Shown piece after piece: positions 18,841 through 26,039 of a DNA stretch of 64,000 nt. A program made the position numbers and the translations under genes. Every line of letters starts with the position of its first letter. Positions within the stretch are counted from its first letter, which is position 1. The DNA is from Streptomyces spirodelae (lineage in GTDB: Bacteria; Actinomycetota; Actinomycetes; Streptomycetales; Streptomycetaceae), in assembly GCF_017676385.1 (NCBI RefSeq), contig NZ_JAFFZN010000013.1, positions 1-64,000 on the forward strand. Direction: 5' to 3'. The notes under the pieces are model-generated. The model searched no databases. It saw only the letters and a list, made by a program, of their open reading frames with translations, and was not told the DNA's origin.

Positions 18841-19842
18841 TCACAGGTCCTTCGCCGGAGAGGGGTTGCCGGGGTGCGCGGGCGGATTGGGGTCGCTTGC
18901 CGCCGCGGCGTCTTCGACGGCGGCTTCTTCGGCAGCGGTGTCCTGGCCGGTCGCTTCGGGGTCGGCGGCTGCCGGGTCGGCGAAGCCGTCCAGTGGGTCC
19001 TCCTCCAGTGGGTCCTCGCCCGGTGGCCGGCGGAGGAGGGCGAGGCCGCCGGAGACGTTGGCGGCCTGCAGGGTGCCGCGGCCCGCGCCGAGGGTGCCGG
19101 TGATGCGGCGGGCACTCCAGCCACCGGCCCGCAGCCCGTCGAAGGCGCTGGAGACGGCACCGCCCGTGGTGTGTGCGTCCACCGTCAGATCCGCGTCGTC
19201 CGGGAGCCTGACGGCGAGCTCCCCCGAGACGCTGGAGAGCCGGATGTCGGCGGGCTCACCTGTGCGGGGCGAGCACAGGTCGAGGATCATCGCGCCGCTG
19301 ACCGATTCGGCCCTGATCTCTCCGGCGGAGGCGTCGATGCAGGTCAGGTCGCCGGAGACGGTGGAGAAGCGCAGCGCTCCCGAGAGCCGCTGGGTCTCCA
19401 CGTCGCCCGAGACGGTCTCGGCCGCGACCGGGCCGGACAGCCCGACCAGGGTGGTGCTGCCGGAGACTCCGGCCACCCGGGTGCGGCCACGAATCCCGGA
19501 GACCACCGCGCCGGCCGCCACTACGCCGACCGACAGCTCGGCGTGCGCGGGCACCCGGACCGACACCTCCGCCTCGCGCCGCCAGCCCTTGCGGTCGAGC
19601 CACTTGAGGAAGCCGCGCCAGGGCAGGTCGTCATAGGCGACCACCAGCTTGCCCTCCTCGCGGCGGACGAGCAGTGGCGGGCCCTTGACCTTGCCGACCT
19701 CGACGCATGTGGTCGCATCCGGGGTGCCGACGACGTTGACGGTGCCGTTCACCACGCGGACGTGCAACTCGGTCACCGGGTCGTCGAACTCGAGCCGCTG
19801 CGGCTCGCTGATCTCCCACGAGCGGTCATCGGGTACGGGCAC
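18841..19842 (-). CDS. DUF4097-family beta-helix protein
   Basis: This 333-aa protein consists largely of short beta repeats of the DUF4097 type, seen as recurring VSGxxxxxxxSG steps (GIRGRTRVAGVSGSTTLVGLSG, AETVSGDVETQRLSG, FSTVSGDLTCIDAS). These form a right-handed beta-helix. Function is unknown; in actinomycetes such proteins are often encoded with PadR regulators or envelope-stress genes. The GTG at 19842 is chosen because GGGGAGG lies 5 nt upstream; an earlier GTG at 19932 falls inside the operator palindrome. The C-terminal tail is acidic and Ala/Pro-rich. The gene is followed after 1 nt by the PadR gene. Confidence 0.85.
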   Translation of the reverse strand: MPVPDDRSWEISEPQRLEFDDPVTELHVRVVNGTVNVVGTPDATTCVEVGKVKGPPLLVRREEGKLVVAYDDLPWRGFLKWLDRKGWRREAEVSVRVPAHAELSVGVVAAGAVVSGIRGRTRVAGVSGSTTLVGLSGPVAAETVSGDVETQRLSGALRFSTVSGDLTCIDASAGEIRAESVSGAMILDLCSPRTGEPADIRLSSVSGELAVRLPDDADLTVDAHTTGGAVSSAFDGLRAGGWSARRITGTLGAGRGTLQAANVSGGLALLRRPPGEDPLEEDPLDGFADPAAADPEATGQDTAAEEAAVEDAAAASDPNPPAHPGNPSPAKDL

Positions 19843-19904
19843 TGCGGCCTCCCCAGGCTCGGACGCTGCGGCGTGAGGGCAGACGGCACCTGTCCAACGC
19901 GCAA

Positions 19905-19941
19905 CGACATATCGCGTCTCGTCAAGAGACACGATATGTCG
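19905..19941. promoter_or_regulatory. Long palindrome, probable PadR operator
   Basis: Perfect arms CGACATATCG and CGATATGTCG enclose a second inverted pair, GTCTC and GAGAC. The palindrome lies 63 nt upstream of the DUF4097 start and contains ATAT cores, in line with PadR operators. Autoregulation of the DUF4097-PadR operon is inferred. Confidence 0.7.
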
Positions 19942-20043
19942 CGTATCGCGACAGGCGCAAGCCTCACGCCTTCCGCCCGGCCCGCCCGGCCCGCTCTGGC
20001 GAAGTCACCCGGCGACCCGGCACCCGGCCCACGGGCGCTCGCG

Positions 20044-20229
20044 TCAGTCCTCGTCCTCGTCCTCGTCGTCCAGGCGTGCCAGCCAGGTCGCGAGCCGCTC
20101 GACCGGCACCTCGAAGTCCGGGTTCAGATCGACGAAGGTGCGCAGCTGCTCGGACAGCCACGCGAAACTGACCTCTTCCTCGCCGCGCCGCTGCTCCAGC
20201 TCTTCGATGCCACGGTCGGTGAAGTACAC
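20044..20229 (-). CDS. DUF6104-family small protein
   Basis: This 61-aa acidic protein begins MYFTDRGIEELEQRRGEEEV and continues with the helix-forming segment FAWLSEQLRTFVDLNPDFEVPVERLATWLARL, ending in a run of Asp/Glu. It matches the small DUF6104 proteins conserved in Streptomyces, whose function is unknown. It is probably monocistronic: a palindromic hairpin lies upstream at 20323-20342, and the next gene on this strand downstream is the DUF4097 gene. Confidence 0.8.
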   Translation of the reverse strand: MYFTDRGIEELEQRRGEEEVSFAWLSEQLRTFVDLNPDFEVPVERLATWLARLDDEDEDED

Positions 20230-20322
20230 GGTTCTGCTCCTGGTCGGTACGTACGGGGAGTGAGGGCGCGGCCTGTCGCCTCCGCCTCAGAATATGCCGA
20301 GGCCACGACTCCCGGCCCCGGT

Positions 20323-20342
20323 CCCGGACGGCGCCGTCCGGG
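20323..20342. terminator. Perfect 20-nt palindrome, possible terminator
   Basis: CCCGGACGGC is followed directly by GCCGTCCGGG. It lies between the small membrane protein gene and the DUF6104 gene on the minus strand and would separate their transcripts. Confidence 0.55.
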
Positions 20343-20346
20343 CCGT

Positions 20347-20398
20347 CAGCCGTGCCCATCAGCCGTGCACGTCAGCCCTGCCCGTCAGCCCTGCCCCT
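20347..20398. repeat. 13-nt tandem repeat, four copies
   Basis: Four copies of a CAGCC(G/C)TGC-type 13-nt unit run in tandem over the stop codon and last codons of the small membrane protein gene. No function is evident. Confidence 0.85.
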
Positions 20399-20600
20399 TG
20401 ACCGCGTCGGAGGCCGCGCCGACCGCGACACCGAGGACGATCAGCAGCACGCAGGCGTAGATCTCGTAGCCGTCGAGAAAGCCGAAGTGCTGGAGCACCG
20501 TCCAGGGGAGATGGAGCCGGTCGCCACTGAGCTCGTGCAGGAGGCCGCCCCCGCCCTGGAGGATGAGAACGAACGAGACGAAGCCGAGAAATTTCTTCAT
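20385..20600 (-). CDS. Small membrane protein, 71 aa
   Basis: The start MKKFLGFVSFVLILQG is a hydrophobic N-terminal segment that could be a signal anchor. A second hydrophobic helix (YACVLLIVLGVAVGAAS) lies near the C terminus. Between them is LLHELSGDRLHLPWTVLQHFGFLDG. I do not recognise a named family with certainty; short proteins of this type are common in Streptomyces. The ATG at 20600 was chosen over an upstream start because it begins at the hydrophobic segment. The last codons overlap a 13-nt tandem repeat. Confidence 0.7.
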   Translation of the reverse strand: MKKFLGFVSFVLILQGGGGLLHELSGDRLHLPWTVLQHFGFLDGYEIYACVLLIVLGVAVGAASDAVKGQG

Positions 20601-20756
20601 GGCGGCAGACTGGCCGCGCCGACGCGGCGTGGGGATCGGGCTTCTGGGTGGGCGGCAGCGACGGAAGTCTGCGATACGCGCCACCCCTGTCATACCTAAG
20701 TCGCTGTCTGCTGGTCACCCGCTCCCCCAGCGCAGGGCGGCCCGTAGATTCGCGGC

Positions 20757-22064
20757 ATGGGGCTGCTGGGGATCGACGACACGGAGCGCCGGAACTCCCG
20801 CGCGGGATGGCCGGTTTCTCACCCGACGGGGTGGAGACGCGGCCCGACCGGATGGCTGCGCCGTGCGGCGGGACTGGTGCACCGCACCGGGGAGCGCGCC
20901 GGTGCGGGCGCGGCGCGCGGTGAACCCGTGCGCCGGCGCGGGGCGCGCGAGTGGGCGGTGGACATTGGTGCCTTCCTGTTCGCCGGGTGCTTTCTGGTAC
21001 TCAGCGCCGACGCCGTGTTCATCGACCCGGGCATGTCCCGGACGGCGCTCCTCCTGGACCAGTTGACCGGTGGCCTGGCCTGTGCCGCCCTCTTTTTGCG
21101 CCGTCGGTGGCCGGTTCTGCTCGCTGTCGCGCTGCTGCTGGCGGAACCCTTCTCGCACTTCCTCGCGGGCCCGATCATGGTCGCGCTGTTCACCGTGGCC
21201 GCGAGCAGGCCACCACGGGTGACGGCCTGCGTCGCCGTCCTGGCATTCGGCCCGCTGCCGGTCTTCCTGGCGGGCGCACCATCGTCCGACGACCCGAGAA
21301 CGGCCTCGGCCCTCACCTACTTCGCCCTCCTCGCCTGTGCCATCGGCTGGGGCCTGTATGTGCGGTCGCGACGCCAGCTCGTGGTCTCACTGCGCGAGCG
21401 GGCGGCTCGCGCGGCGGCCGAGGCGCGGCGTGAGGCACGCGAGGACATCGCCCGCGAGATGCACGACGTACTGGCGCACCGCCTCTCGCTGCTGAGCGTG
21501 CACGCGGGCGCCCTGGAGTTCAATCCCGGCGCCTCAGCCGACCAGGTGGGCCGGGCGGCGGCCGTCATCCGCGACAGTGCGCACCAGGCGCTGGAGGACC
21601 TGCGGGAGATCATCGGCGTACTGCGCGCGCCGGAGGAGGGGGACCGCCCGCAGCCGGTGCTCGCCGACGTCGAACGGCTGGCGGCCGAGTCACGGCAGGC
21701 GGGTGCCCGCATCACCCTGGAAATGGACGTGCCGGACGGCACCGAAACAGTGCCTCCGGTACCCGCCGTAGTGGGCCGTACGGCGTACCGCATCGTCCAG
21801 GAGGGCCTGACGAATGCCCGCAAGCACGGTCCGGGCCCCGAAGCCCCGGTCTCGGTGACCGTGCGGGGCGCCTCCGGCCAGGGCCTGACGGTCGAGATCC
21901 GCAACCCCGCCAGGCCCGCCGCGCCTGCCGACGGCACGATCCCAGGAGCCGGACAGGGCCTCATCGGCCTGAAGGAACGCGCCTCTCTAGCGGGCGGCAC
22001 CCTCGAACACGGCTGGGACGGCACCGACTACCGGCTGTACGCGACCCTCCCCTGGCCCGGCTGA
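20757..22064 (+). CDS. NarL-partner type sensor histidine kinase, no adjacent response regulator
   Basis: This 435-aa kinase has about five hydrophobic segments (residues 70-205), then a HisKA_3 dimerisation domain with phospho-acceptor His in REMHDVLAHRLSLLSVHAGAL. An ATPase domain follows with NARKHG and the glycine box GAGQGLIGLKERASLAGG. This architecture pairs with LuxR/NarL-type response regulators, normally encoded directly downstream. Here the next 339 nt hold no gene and the following gene is a secreted hydrolase, so the kinase looks orphaned. The first 60 residues are Arg/Gly-rich and poorly conserved, so the start may lie further downstream, for example before the segment REWAVDIGAFLF. 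Confidence 0.88.
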   Translation: MGLLGIDDTERRNSRAGWPVSHPTGWRRGPTGWLRRAAGLVHRTGERAGAGAARGEPVRRRGAREWAVDIGAFLFAGCFLVLSADAVFIDPGMSRTALLLDQLTGGLACAALFLRRRWPVLLAVALLLAEPFSHFLAGPIMVALFTVAASRPPRVTACVAVLAFGPLPVFLAGAPSSDDPRTASALTYFALLACAIGWGLYVRSRRQLVVSLRERAARAAAEARREAREDIAREMHDVLAHRLSLLSVHAGALEFNPGASADQVGRAAAVIRDSAHQALEDLREIIGVLRAPEEGDRPQPVLADVERLAAESRQAGARITLEMDVPDGTETVPPVPAVVGRTAYRIVQEGLTNARKHGPGPEAPVSVTVRGASGQGLTVEIRNPARPAAPADGTIPGAGQGLIGLKERASLAGGTLEHGWDGTDYRLYATLPWPG

Positions 22065-22403
22065 CTGCACCCCTGTCGGCCGACTACGGCGAGTCCGGAC
22101 GTCCGCACCCAGGGCGAGCGGAGCGGGGGCCGACGAGGGCCCGGATGTGAAGCCGCCCATAGGAGCCAGATCACTTACGAGGCGGCCTCGTATGTCCGGT
22201 TCGCCGGTTCCCTTGCCTGACGGCGAGTACCCACCACCTCGGGGCAAATCCGACGATTCTGGATCGTACGTCACATATTTGATGCGACGGGGAGCCAGTC
22301 CGCAGGGTGGGGCCAGGTCGCGACGAGACCGGGATGCACGCCCCCGAAGAGGCGCCCGGAGGACGCGGCCGGAACGTCCCCCACTGGAAGGCTCTCTGCT
22401 CGC
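22065..22403. other. 339-nt intergenic region without a gene
   Basis: It separates the histidine kinase from the transglycosylase gene. A short hairpin (ACGAGGC/GCCTCGT, 22177-22191) may terminate the kinase transcript. The following A/T-richer stretch (about 22250-22290) is a plausible promoter region. I looked for the c-di-AMP riboswitch known upstream of many Streptomyces wall-hydrolase genes and could not match it. Confidence 0.5.
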
Positions 22404-23174
22404 ATGCGTACTGCTCTGCGTAATCTCAAGCCCACCCGCCGCCTCGCCACCACCGGCCTGACCGCTCTGGGCGCGGCCGGCATCGCCACCACCGCACTGG
22501 CCGGCACCGCGCACGCCGCCGGTGCGCCCGCCAAGGCCGAGGGCAAGTCCTTCGCCGTCGAGAGCGCCGCTTCGGCCGCCGCGCCGCACAACAGCGCGCC
22601 GGGCAAGGCGGAGGGCAAGACCTTCGCCGTCAAGAGCGCTTCCGCGACGGTGCACTTCGGTACCCCCGCCGACCGCGCCGAGGGCACGTCCGCCGAGGGC
22701 GCCTCTCCGGCCGTCCAGGGCGCCTCTTCGACCGCCCAGGACATCGCCGCGCAGGCCAAGAAGGCAGCCGCCAAGGCCGAGCAGGCCCACGCCAAGGGCA
22801 ACAGCAAGGCCGACAGCAAGAGCGATGGCAAGCAGGCTGGTGGCCAGGAGTACGCGGACAATCTGGACGGGTGGATCCGCGAGGCCCGCGCGATCATGAA
22901 GGAGCACGGCATCCCCGGCTCCTACGACGGCATCAAGCGCAACATCATCCGCGAGTCGGCCGGTGACCCCAACGCGGTCAACGACTGGGACATCAACGCG
23001 AAGAAGGGCACCCCCTCCAAGGGCCTCCTCCAGGTGATCCAGCCCACCTTCGACCGCTACCACGTCGAAGGAACCCCCGACAAGCTCACCGACCCCGTCG
23101 CCAACATCGTCGCCGCCTGCAACTACGCAGCCGACCGCTACGGCTCCATGGACAACGTCGACTCCGCCTACTGA
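22404..23174 (+). CDS. Secreted transglycosylase (SLT) domain protein
   Basis: This 256-aa protein has a signal peptide with cleavage likely after AHAAG (residues about 1-36). A low-complexity spacer follows with a recurring PAKAEGKSFAVESA-like unit and a Lys/Ala-rich stretch. The C-terminal domain (about residues 150-256) is lysozyme-like: IKRNIIRESAGDPNAVNDWDINA carries the catalytic Glu, and GTPSKGLLQVIQPTF and NIVAACNYAADRYGS complete the SLT fold. It probably cleaves peptidoglycan glycan strands outside the cell during growth or spore germination. The gene stands alone, followed by a strong hairpin. Confidence 0.9.
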   Translation: MRTALRNLKPTRRLATTGLTALGAAGIATTALAGTAHAAGAPAKAEGKSFAVESAASAAAPHNSAPGKAEGKTFAVKSASATVHFGTPADRAEGTSAEGASPAVQGASSTAQDIAAQAKKAAAKAEQAHAKGNSKADSKSDGKQAGGQEYADNLDGWIREARAIMKEHGIPGSYDGIKRNIIRESAGDPNAVNDWDINAKKGTPSKGLLQVIQPTFDRYHVEGTPDKLTDPVANIVAACNYAADRYGSMDNVDSAY

Positions 23175-23213
23175 GCCCACACCCAGGCCACACCGCAACA
23201 CCCCGCATGCGAC

Positions 23214-23251
23214 AAGGAGCGGGTGGGAGAAACACCTCCCACCCGCTCCTT
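23214..23251. terminator. Bidirectional hairpin terminator
   Basis: A perfect 16-bp stem with a 6-nt loop lies between the convergent transglycosylase gene and the membrane protein gene. It can serve both strands. Confidence 0.85.
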
Positions 23252-23269
23252 CGCGTACGCACCCGGGCG

Positions 23270-23770
23270 TCATGCCCCGGTCGTGGAGCCCGGGCGGACG
23301 ATCATCAGGACGACCACCACGGCCCACAGCAGATTGAAGACACCGGTCACCATGGCCAGCCGGGCCGCGGCGGCGCGCGGGTCGGATATCTCGGGCACCG
23401 ACTCACCCTCGTCCAGGCCGATGCCCGCCGCGCCCAGCATCCGGGCCTGGCTGGGCAGCACGACGGCACCGAGGAGGACGGCGGCGAGAGTCGTCAGGAT
23501 GAGGGAGGCGACCAGCCAGGCGTCCGTGAGGACGCCGAGCTGGGCACCGGTCGCCATACCGAAGACCGGCACGGCCACACCGAAGACGGCGTACCCCTTG
23601 CAGACCCGGTGCAGCAGCGCGGCCGCTCCGGCGCCGCGCCCCTTCCTGGCGCCTTCCCCGGCGGCCAGCAGTTCCCTGGCGGCACGCGGGAAGATCGAAG
23701 CGGCGACCGCGATCGGGCCCACGGCCAGGATCGCCGCGAGGACATGGAGGGAGAGCAGCAGCTTGGTCAC
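23270..23770 (-). CDS. Four-helix membrane protein (DUF2269-like)
   Basis: This 166-aa protein has four predicted membrane helices (KLLLSLHVLAAILAVGPIAVA; KGYAVFGVAVPVFGMATG; LVASLILTTLAAVLLGAVVL; LAMVTGVFNLLWAVVVVLMIV). The first helix with its LHVL motif resembles DUF2269 and related integral membrane proteins. Function is unknown. It is divergent from a PadR regulator, with a perfect inverted repeat between them, so it is probably under that regulator's control. Confidence 0.75.
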   Translation of the reverse strand: MTKLLLSLHVLAAILAVGPIAVAASIFPRAARELLAAGEGARKGRGAGAAALLHRVCKGYAVFGVAVPVFGMATGAQLGVLTDAWLVASLILTTLAAVLLGAVVLPSQARMLGAAGIGLDEGESVPEISDPRAAAARLAMVTGVFNLLWAVVVVLMIVRPGSTTGA

Positions 23771-23801
23771 CGAGGACCCCCGGTTCTGGCGAACGGATAT
23801 C

Positions 23802-23833
23802 TTGGCAGCCTACGTATATGCGTTGGCTGCCAA
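23802..23833. promoter_or_regulatory. Inverted repeat between membrane protein and PadR genes
   Basis: TTGGCAGCC and GGCTGCCAA form perfect 9-nt arms around a 14-nt A/T-rich spacer in the 103-nt divergent promoter region. This is a likely operator for the adjacent PadR regulator. Confidence 0.75.
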
Positions 23834-23873
23834 TAGGTAGCACACCAATATGTTCCTTGCCTACACTGCCCCC

Positions 23874-24251
23874 ATGAAGACGGAGGCGGTGCGAGGGCAC
23901 CTCGACGGACTGCTGCTGGCCGTGCTGGAGGACGGGCCCCTGCACGGGTACGCGATCATCACCGCGGTGCAGGAGCGCAGCGGCGGCGCGCTGGAGCTGC
24001 GGACAGGCACCGTCTATCCGGCGCTCAACCGGCTGGAGCGGCTGGGGCTGCTGGCCGGCGACTGGCAGTCGGTCGGCGAGCGGCGCCGGCGCTGCTACAC
24101 GCTGACCGATGCCGGGCGGAGCGCGCTCGCACAGGAGCGCACGGCCTGGCAGCAGTTCACCACGGCGATCGGTGCGGTTCTCAACGCTCCCCTCGGGCCC
24201 GGCGCGCTCGGGACCGGGCCCGGCGCCCTCGGGACCGGGCCCGCGACATGA
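23874..24251 (+). CDS. PadR-family transcriptional regulator
   Basis: This 125-aa protein is a compact PadR winged-helix regulator: GHLDGLLLAVLEDGPLHGYAIITAVQERSGG and RTGTVYPALNRLERLGLL are the recognition-helix region, and RRRCYTLTDAGRSAL is the wing. The C terminus ends in two GALGTGP repeats. Its stop codon overlaps the start of the next gene as ATGA. PadR regulators encoded with permease-prefix proteins usually repress their own operon. Confidence 0.92.
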   Translation: MKTEAVRGHLDGLLLAVLEDGPLHGYAIITAVQERSGGALELRTGTVYPALNRLERLGLLAGDWQSVGERRRRCYTLTDAGRSALAQERTAWQQFTTAIGAVLNAPLGPGALGTGPGALGTGPAT

Positions 24252-24997
24252 GCAGCCGGATCATGCGCCGCCGAAGCCCGAGCGGCAGCGCCACGAGCCG
24301 CAGCACCGGCAGCGACGGGAAGCCGCAGGCGCAGCGGCCGCACACCGATCCGCTGGTCGCCTACACGACGGCGCTGAGTACCCGGCTGACAGGCCCGGCA
24401 CGGGTCAGGTCCCGGATGGTCGCGGAGATCCACGACGGGCTGCTGGACACCACCGACGCGTACGTCCTCGACGGCCTGCCCCGCGCCGAGGCGGCGCGGC
24501 TGGCGGTACGGGATTTCGGAGCGGTGGCCGAGCTGGCGCGGGAGTGTCAGCGCGAGCTGACGGTCGCGCAGACGCGCCACACCGCGCGAGCAGCGGCCCT
24601 GTGCGTGCCGTTCCTTCTGGTGTGCTGGGCGCTGGCGCGCAGCGCCGTCGGCCCGGTGGCCGCTCCCCTGGCGCTGCTGGCGGTCGTCAGCACCCTGCTC
24701 GCGGCCGTCACCCTCGCCGCGACCGGTGGTGTGCTGGCGCGCCGGTTCCCCAGCCCGCCTGCGCTGCCCCGGGTGGTCGCCTGGGCGGGGACGGGAGCCG
24801 GTGTCGGCATGGCGCTCGCCACGGCTGGGCTGGCCTGCACGGCTTTTGTCACCGACCCGTGGCCGCTGCCCGCGCTGGCGGGTGCGCTGTCCGCCGCCTC
24901 GCACGCCGTGCTGAGCACTTCGGTACGCGCCTGCCGCCGCTGTCTCGCGCCCGAGGCCGCGCTCTCCCAGGGCGGGCCCCGCTCCCTGGCGGGTTGA
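24248..24997 (+). CDS. Permease-prefix-domain membrane protein
   Basis: This 249-aa protein has a soluble N-terminal domain matching permease prefix domain 1 (YTTALSTRLTGPARVRSRMVAEIHDGLLDTTDAYVLDGLPRAEAARLAVRDFGAVAELARE) and four hydrophobic segments after residue 115. Such proteins are encoded next to PadR regulators, as here with a 4-nt overlap. Function is unknown. The C-terminal residues after the last helix are short and poorly conserved. Confidence 0.85.
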   Translation: MSSRIMRRRSPSGSATSRSTGSDGKPQAQRPHTDPLVAYTTALSTRLTGPARVRSRMVAEIHDGLLDTTDAYVLDGLPRAEAARLAVRDFGAVAELARECQRELTVAQTRHTARAAALCVPFLLVCWALARSAVGPVAAPLALLAVVSTLLAAVTLAATGGVLARRFPSPPALPRVVAWAGTGAGVGMALATAGLACTAFVTDPWPLPALAGALSAASHAVLSTSVRACRRCLAPEAALSQGGPRSLAG

Positions 24998-25055
24998 GCC
25001 CCCACCCTCGGCGCGGCATCCCCCGCTCCCCCGTACACGGCCCCCTGCCGCCACC

Positions 25056-26033
25056 TCAGCCCGGCAGCAGATCACCGGCGAGTACCGCCGCGTGACAGGC
25101 GGCCCGGGTACCCCAGGCGCCGTGCAGGGCGCGGGCCTTGCGCAGCGGCAGGGTCAGGTCGTATTCGTCCGTGTAGCCCAGGGCTCCGTGCACCTGGAGC
25201 GCGGTGCGTGCGGCCAGATGAGCGGCGTGCGCGCAGGCCGTCTTGGCGGCGGGCAGGTCGCGGGGGTCGGCTCCGGTGTCGCTCCGTACGGCGAGCGCCC
25301 CGCCGTACAGCAGCGGCCGTGCGAACTCCAGCGCCACGGCAACGTTCGCCAGCTGGTGCTTGACCGCCTGGAAGGAGCCCACCGGCCGCCCGAACTGCTG
25401 CCGGTGCTTGGCGTACTCCACGCTGCCTTGAAGCAGCGCCTCTCCGGCGCCGAGGAGTTGCGCTGCGGTCAGCAGGGTGGCGAGCGCCCTGATCCGGCGG
25501 GTATCGGCGGCGACGGCCTCGTCCGGCACACAGCGCACCAGGTGGCGGCCCGGGTCAAGGGAGCGCGACGGGGCATCCGCGACCGTGCCGGTGGCCAGCC
25601 CGTCGCCCTCCAGAACGAAGGCCACATCCGCGATCTGCGCGTCCACCGCGTATCCGGCCGCAGGATCGGTGACGGTCGCCAGCCGGTCGCCGCTCAGCAG
25701 GCGCGCTGTCCAGCCGGAGGCGGCGGGCAGCCCAGCGGCCAGCGCGACCGTCTCCACCAGCGGCCCGGGGACCGAGGCCCGGCCGATCTCCACGAAGGCG
25801 GCGGCGAGTTCGGGCGGGAACCAGCCGAGGCCCCCGCGCTCCTCGGGGACGGCCAGCGCGGGCAGTCCCGTCCCGGCGAGCGCCTGCCACAGGGCGCGGC
25901 CCGGCGCGTGGTCGCCGGCGGCCCAGGCGCGGGCGGCCTCGCACGGACCGGCGTCGGACGGACCGGCGTCGGCGAGCAGACGGCGGACGGTGTCGGTGTA
26001 GCTGCGGTGGTCCTCGTCCGGCAGGAAGCGCAC
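25056..26033 (-). CDS. Acyl-CoA dehydrogenase subunit (FadE32/33-like)
   Basis: This 325-aa flavoprotein has the acyl-CoA dehydrogenase C-terminal helical domain with KHRQQFGRPVGSFQAVKHQLA and HGALGYTDEY. It is shorter than typical 380-aa family members, like the partner subunits that form alpha2beta2 steroid acyl-CoA dehydrogenases in mycobacteria. It lies 6 nt downstream of a full-length family member and is probably its partner. Context suggests a role in dehydrogenating HIP-derived acyl-CoA intermediates. Exact orthology to a particular FadE cannot be decided here. Confidence 0.8.
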   Translation of the reverse strand: MRFLPDEDHRSYTDTVRRLLADAGPSDAGPCEAARAWAAGDHAPGRALWQALAGTGLPALAVPEERGGLGWFPPELAAAFVEIGRASVPGPLVETVALAAGLPAASGWTARLLSGDRLATVTDPAAGYAVDAQIADVAFVLEGDGLATGTVADAPSRSLDPGRHLVRCVPDEAVAADTRRIRALATLLTAAQLLGAGEALLQGSVEYAKHRQQFGRPVGSFQAVKHQLANVAVALEFARPLLYGGALAVRSDTGADPRDLPAAKTACAHAAHLAARTALQVHGALGYTDEYDLTLPLRKARALHGAWGTRAACHAAVLAGDLLPG

Positions 26034-26039
26034 GGCAGC

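Noticed and set aside
22065-22403. c-di-AMP (ydaO) riboswitch upstream of the transglycosylase gene
   Set aside because: Such riboswitches precede many Streptomyces wall-hydrolase genes, but the conserved GGGGTGAAT and GACCCGAACCCGTCAG-like segments were not found here.
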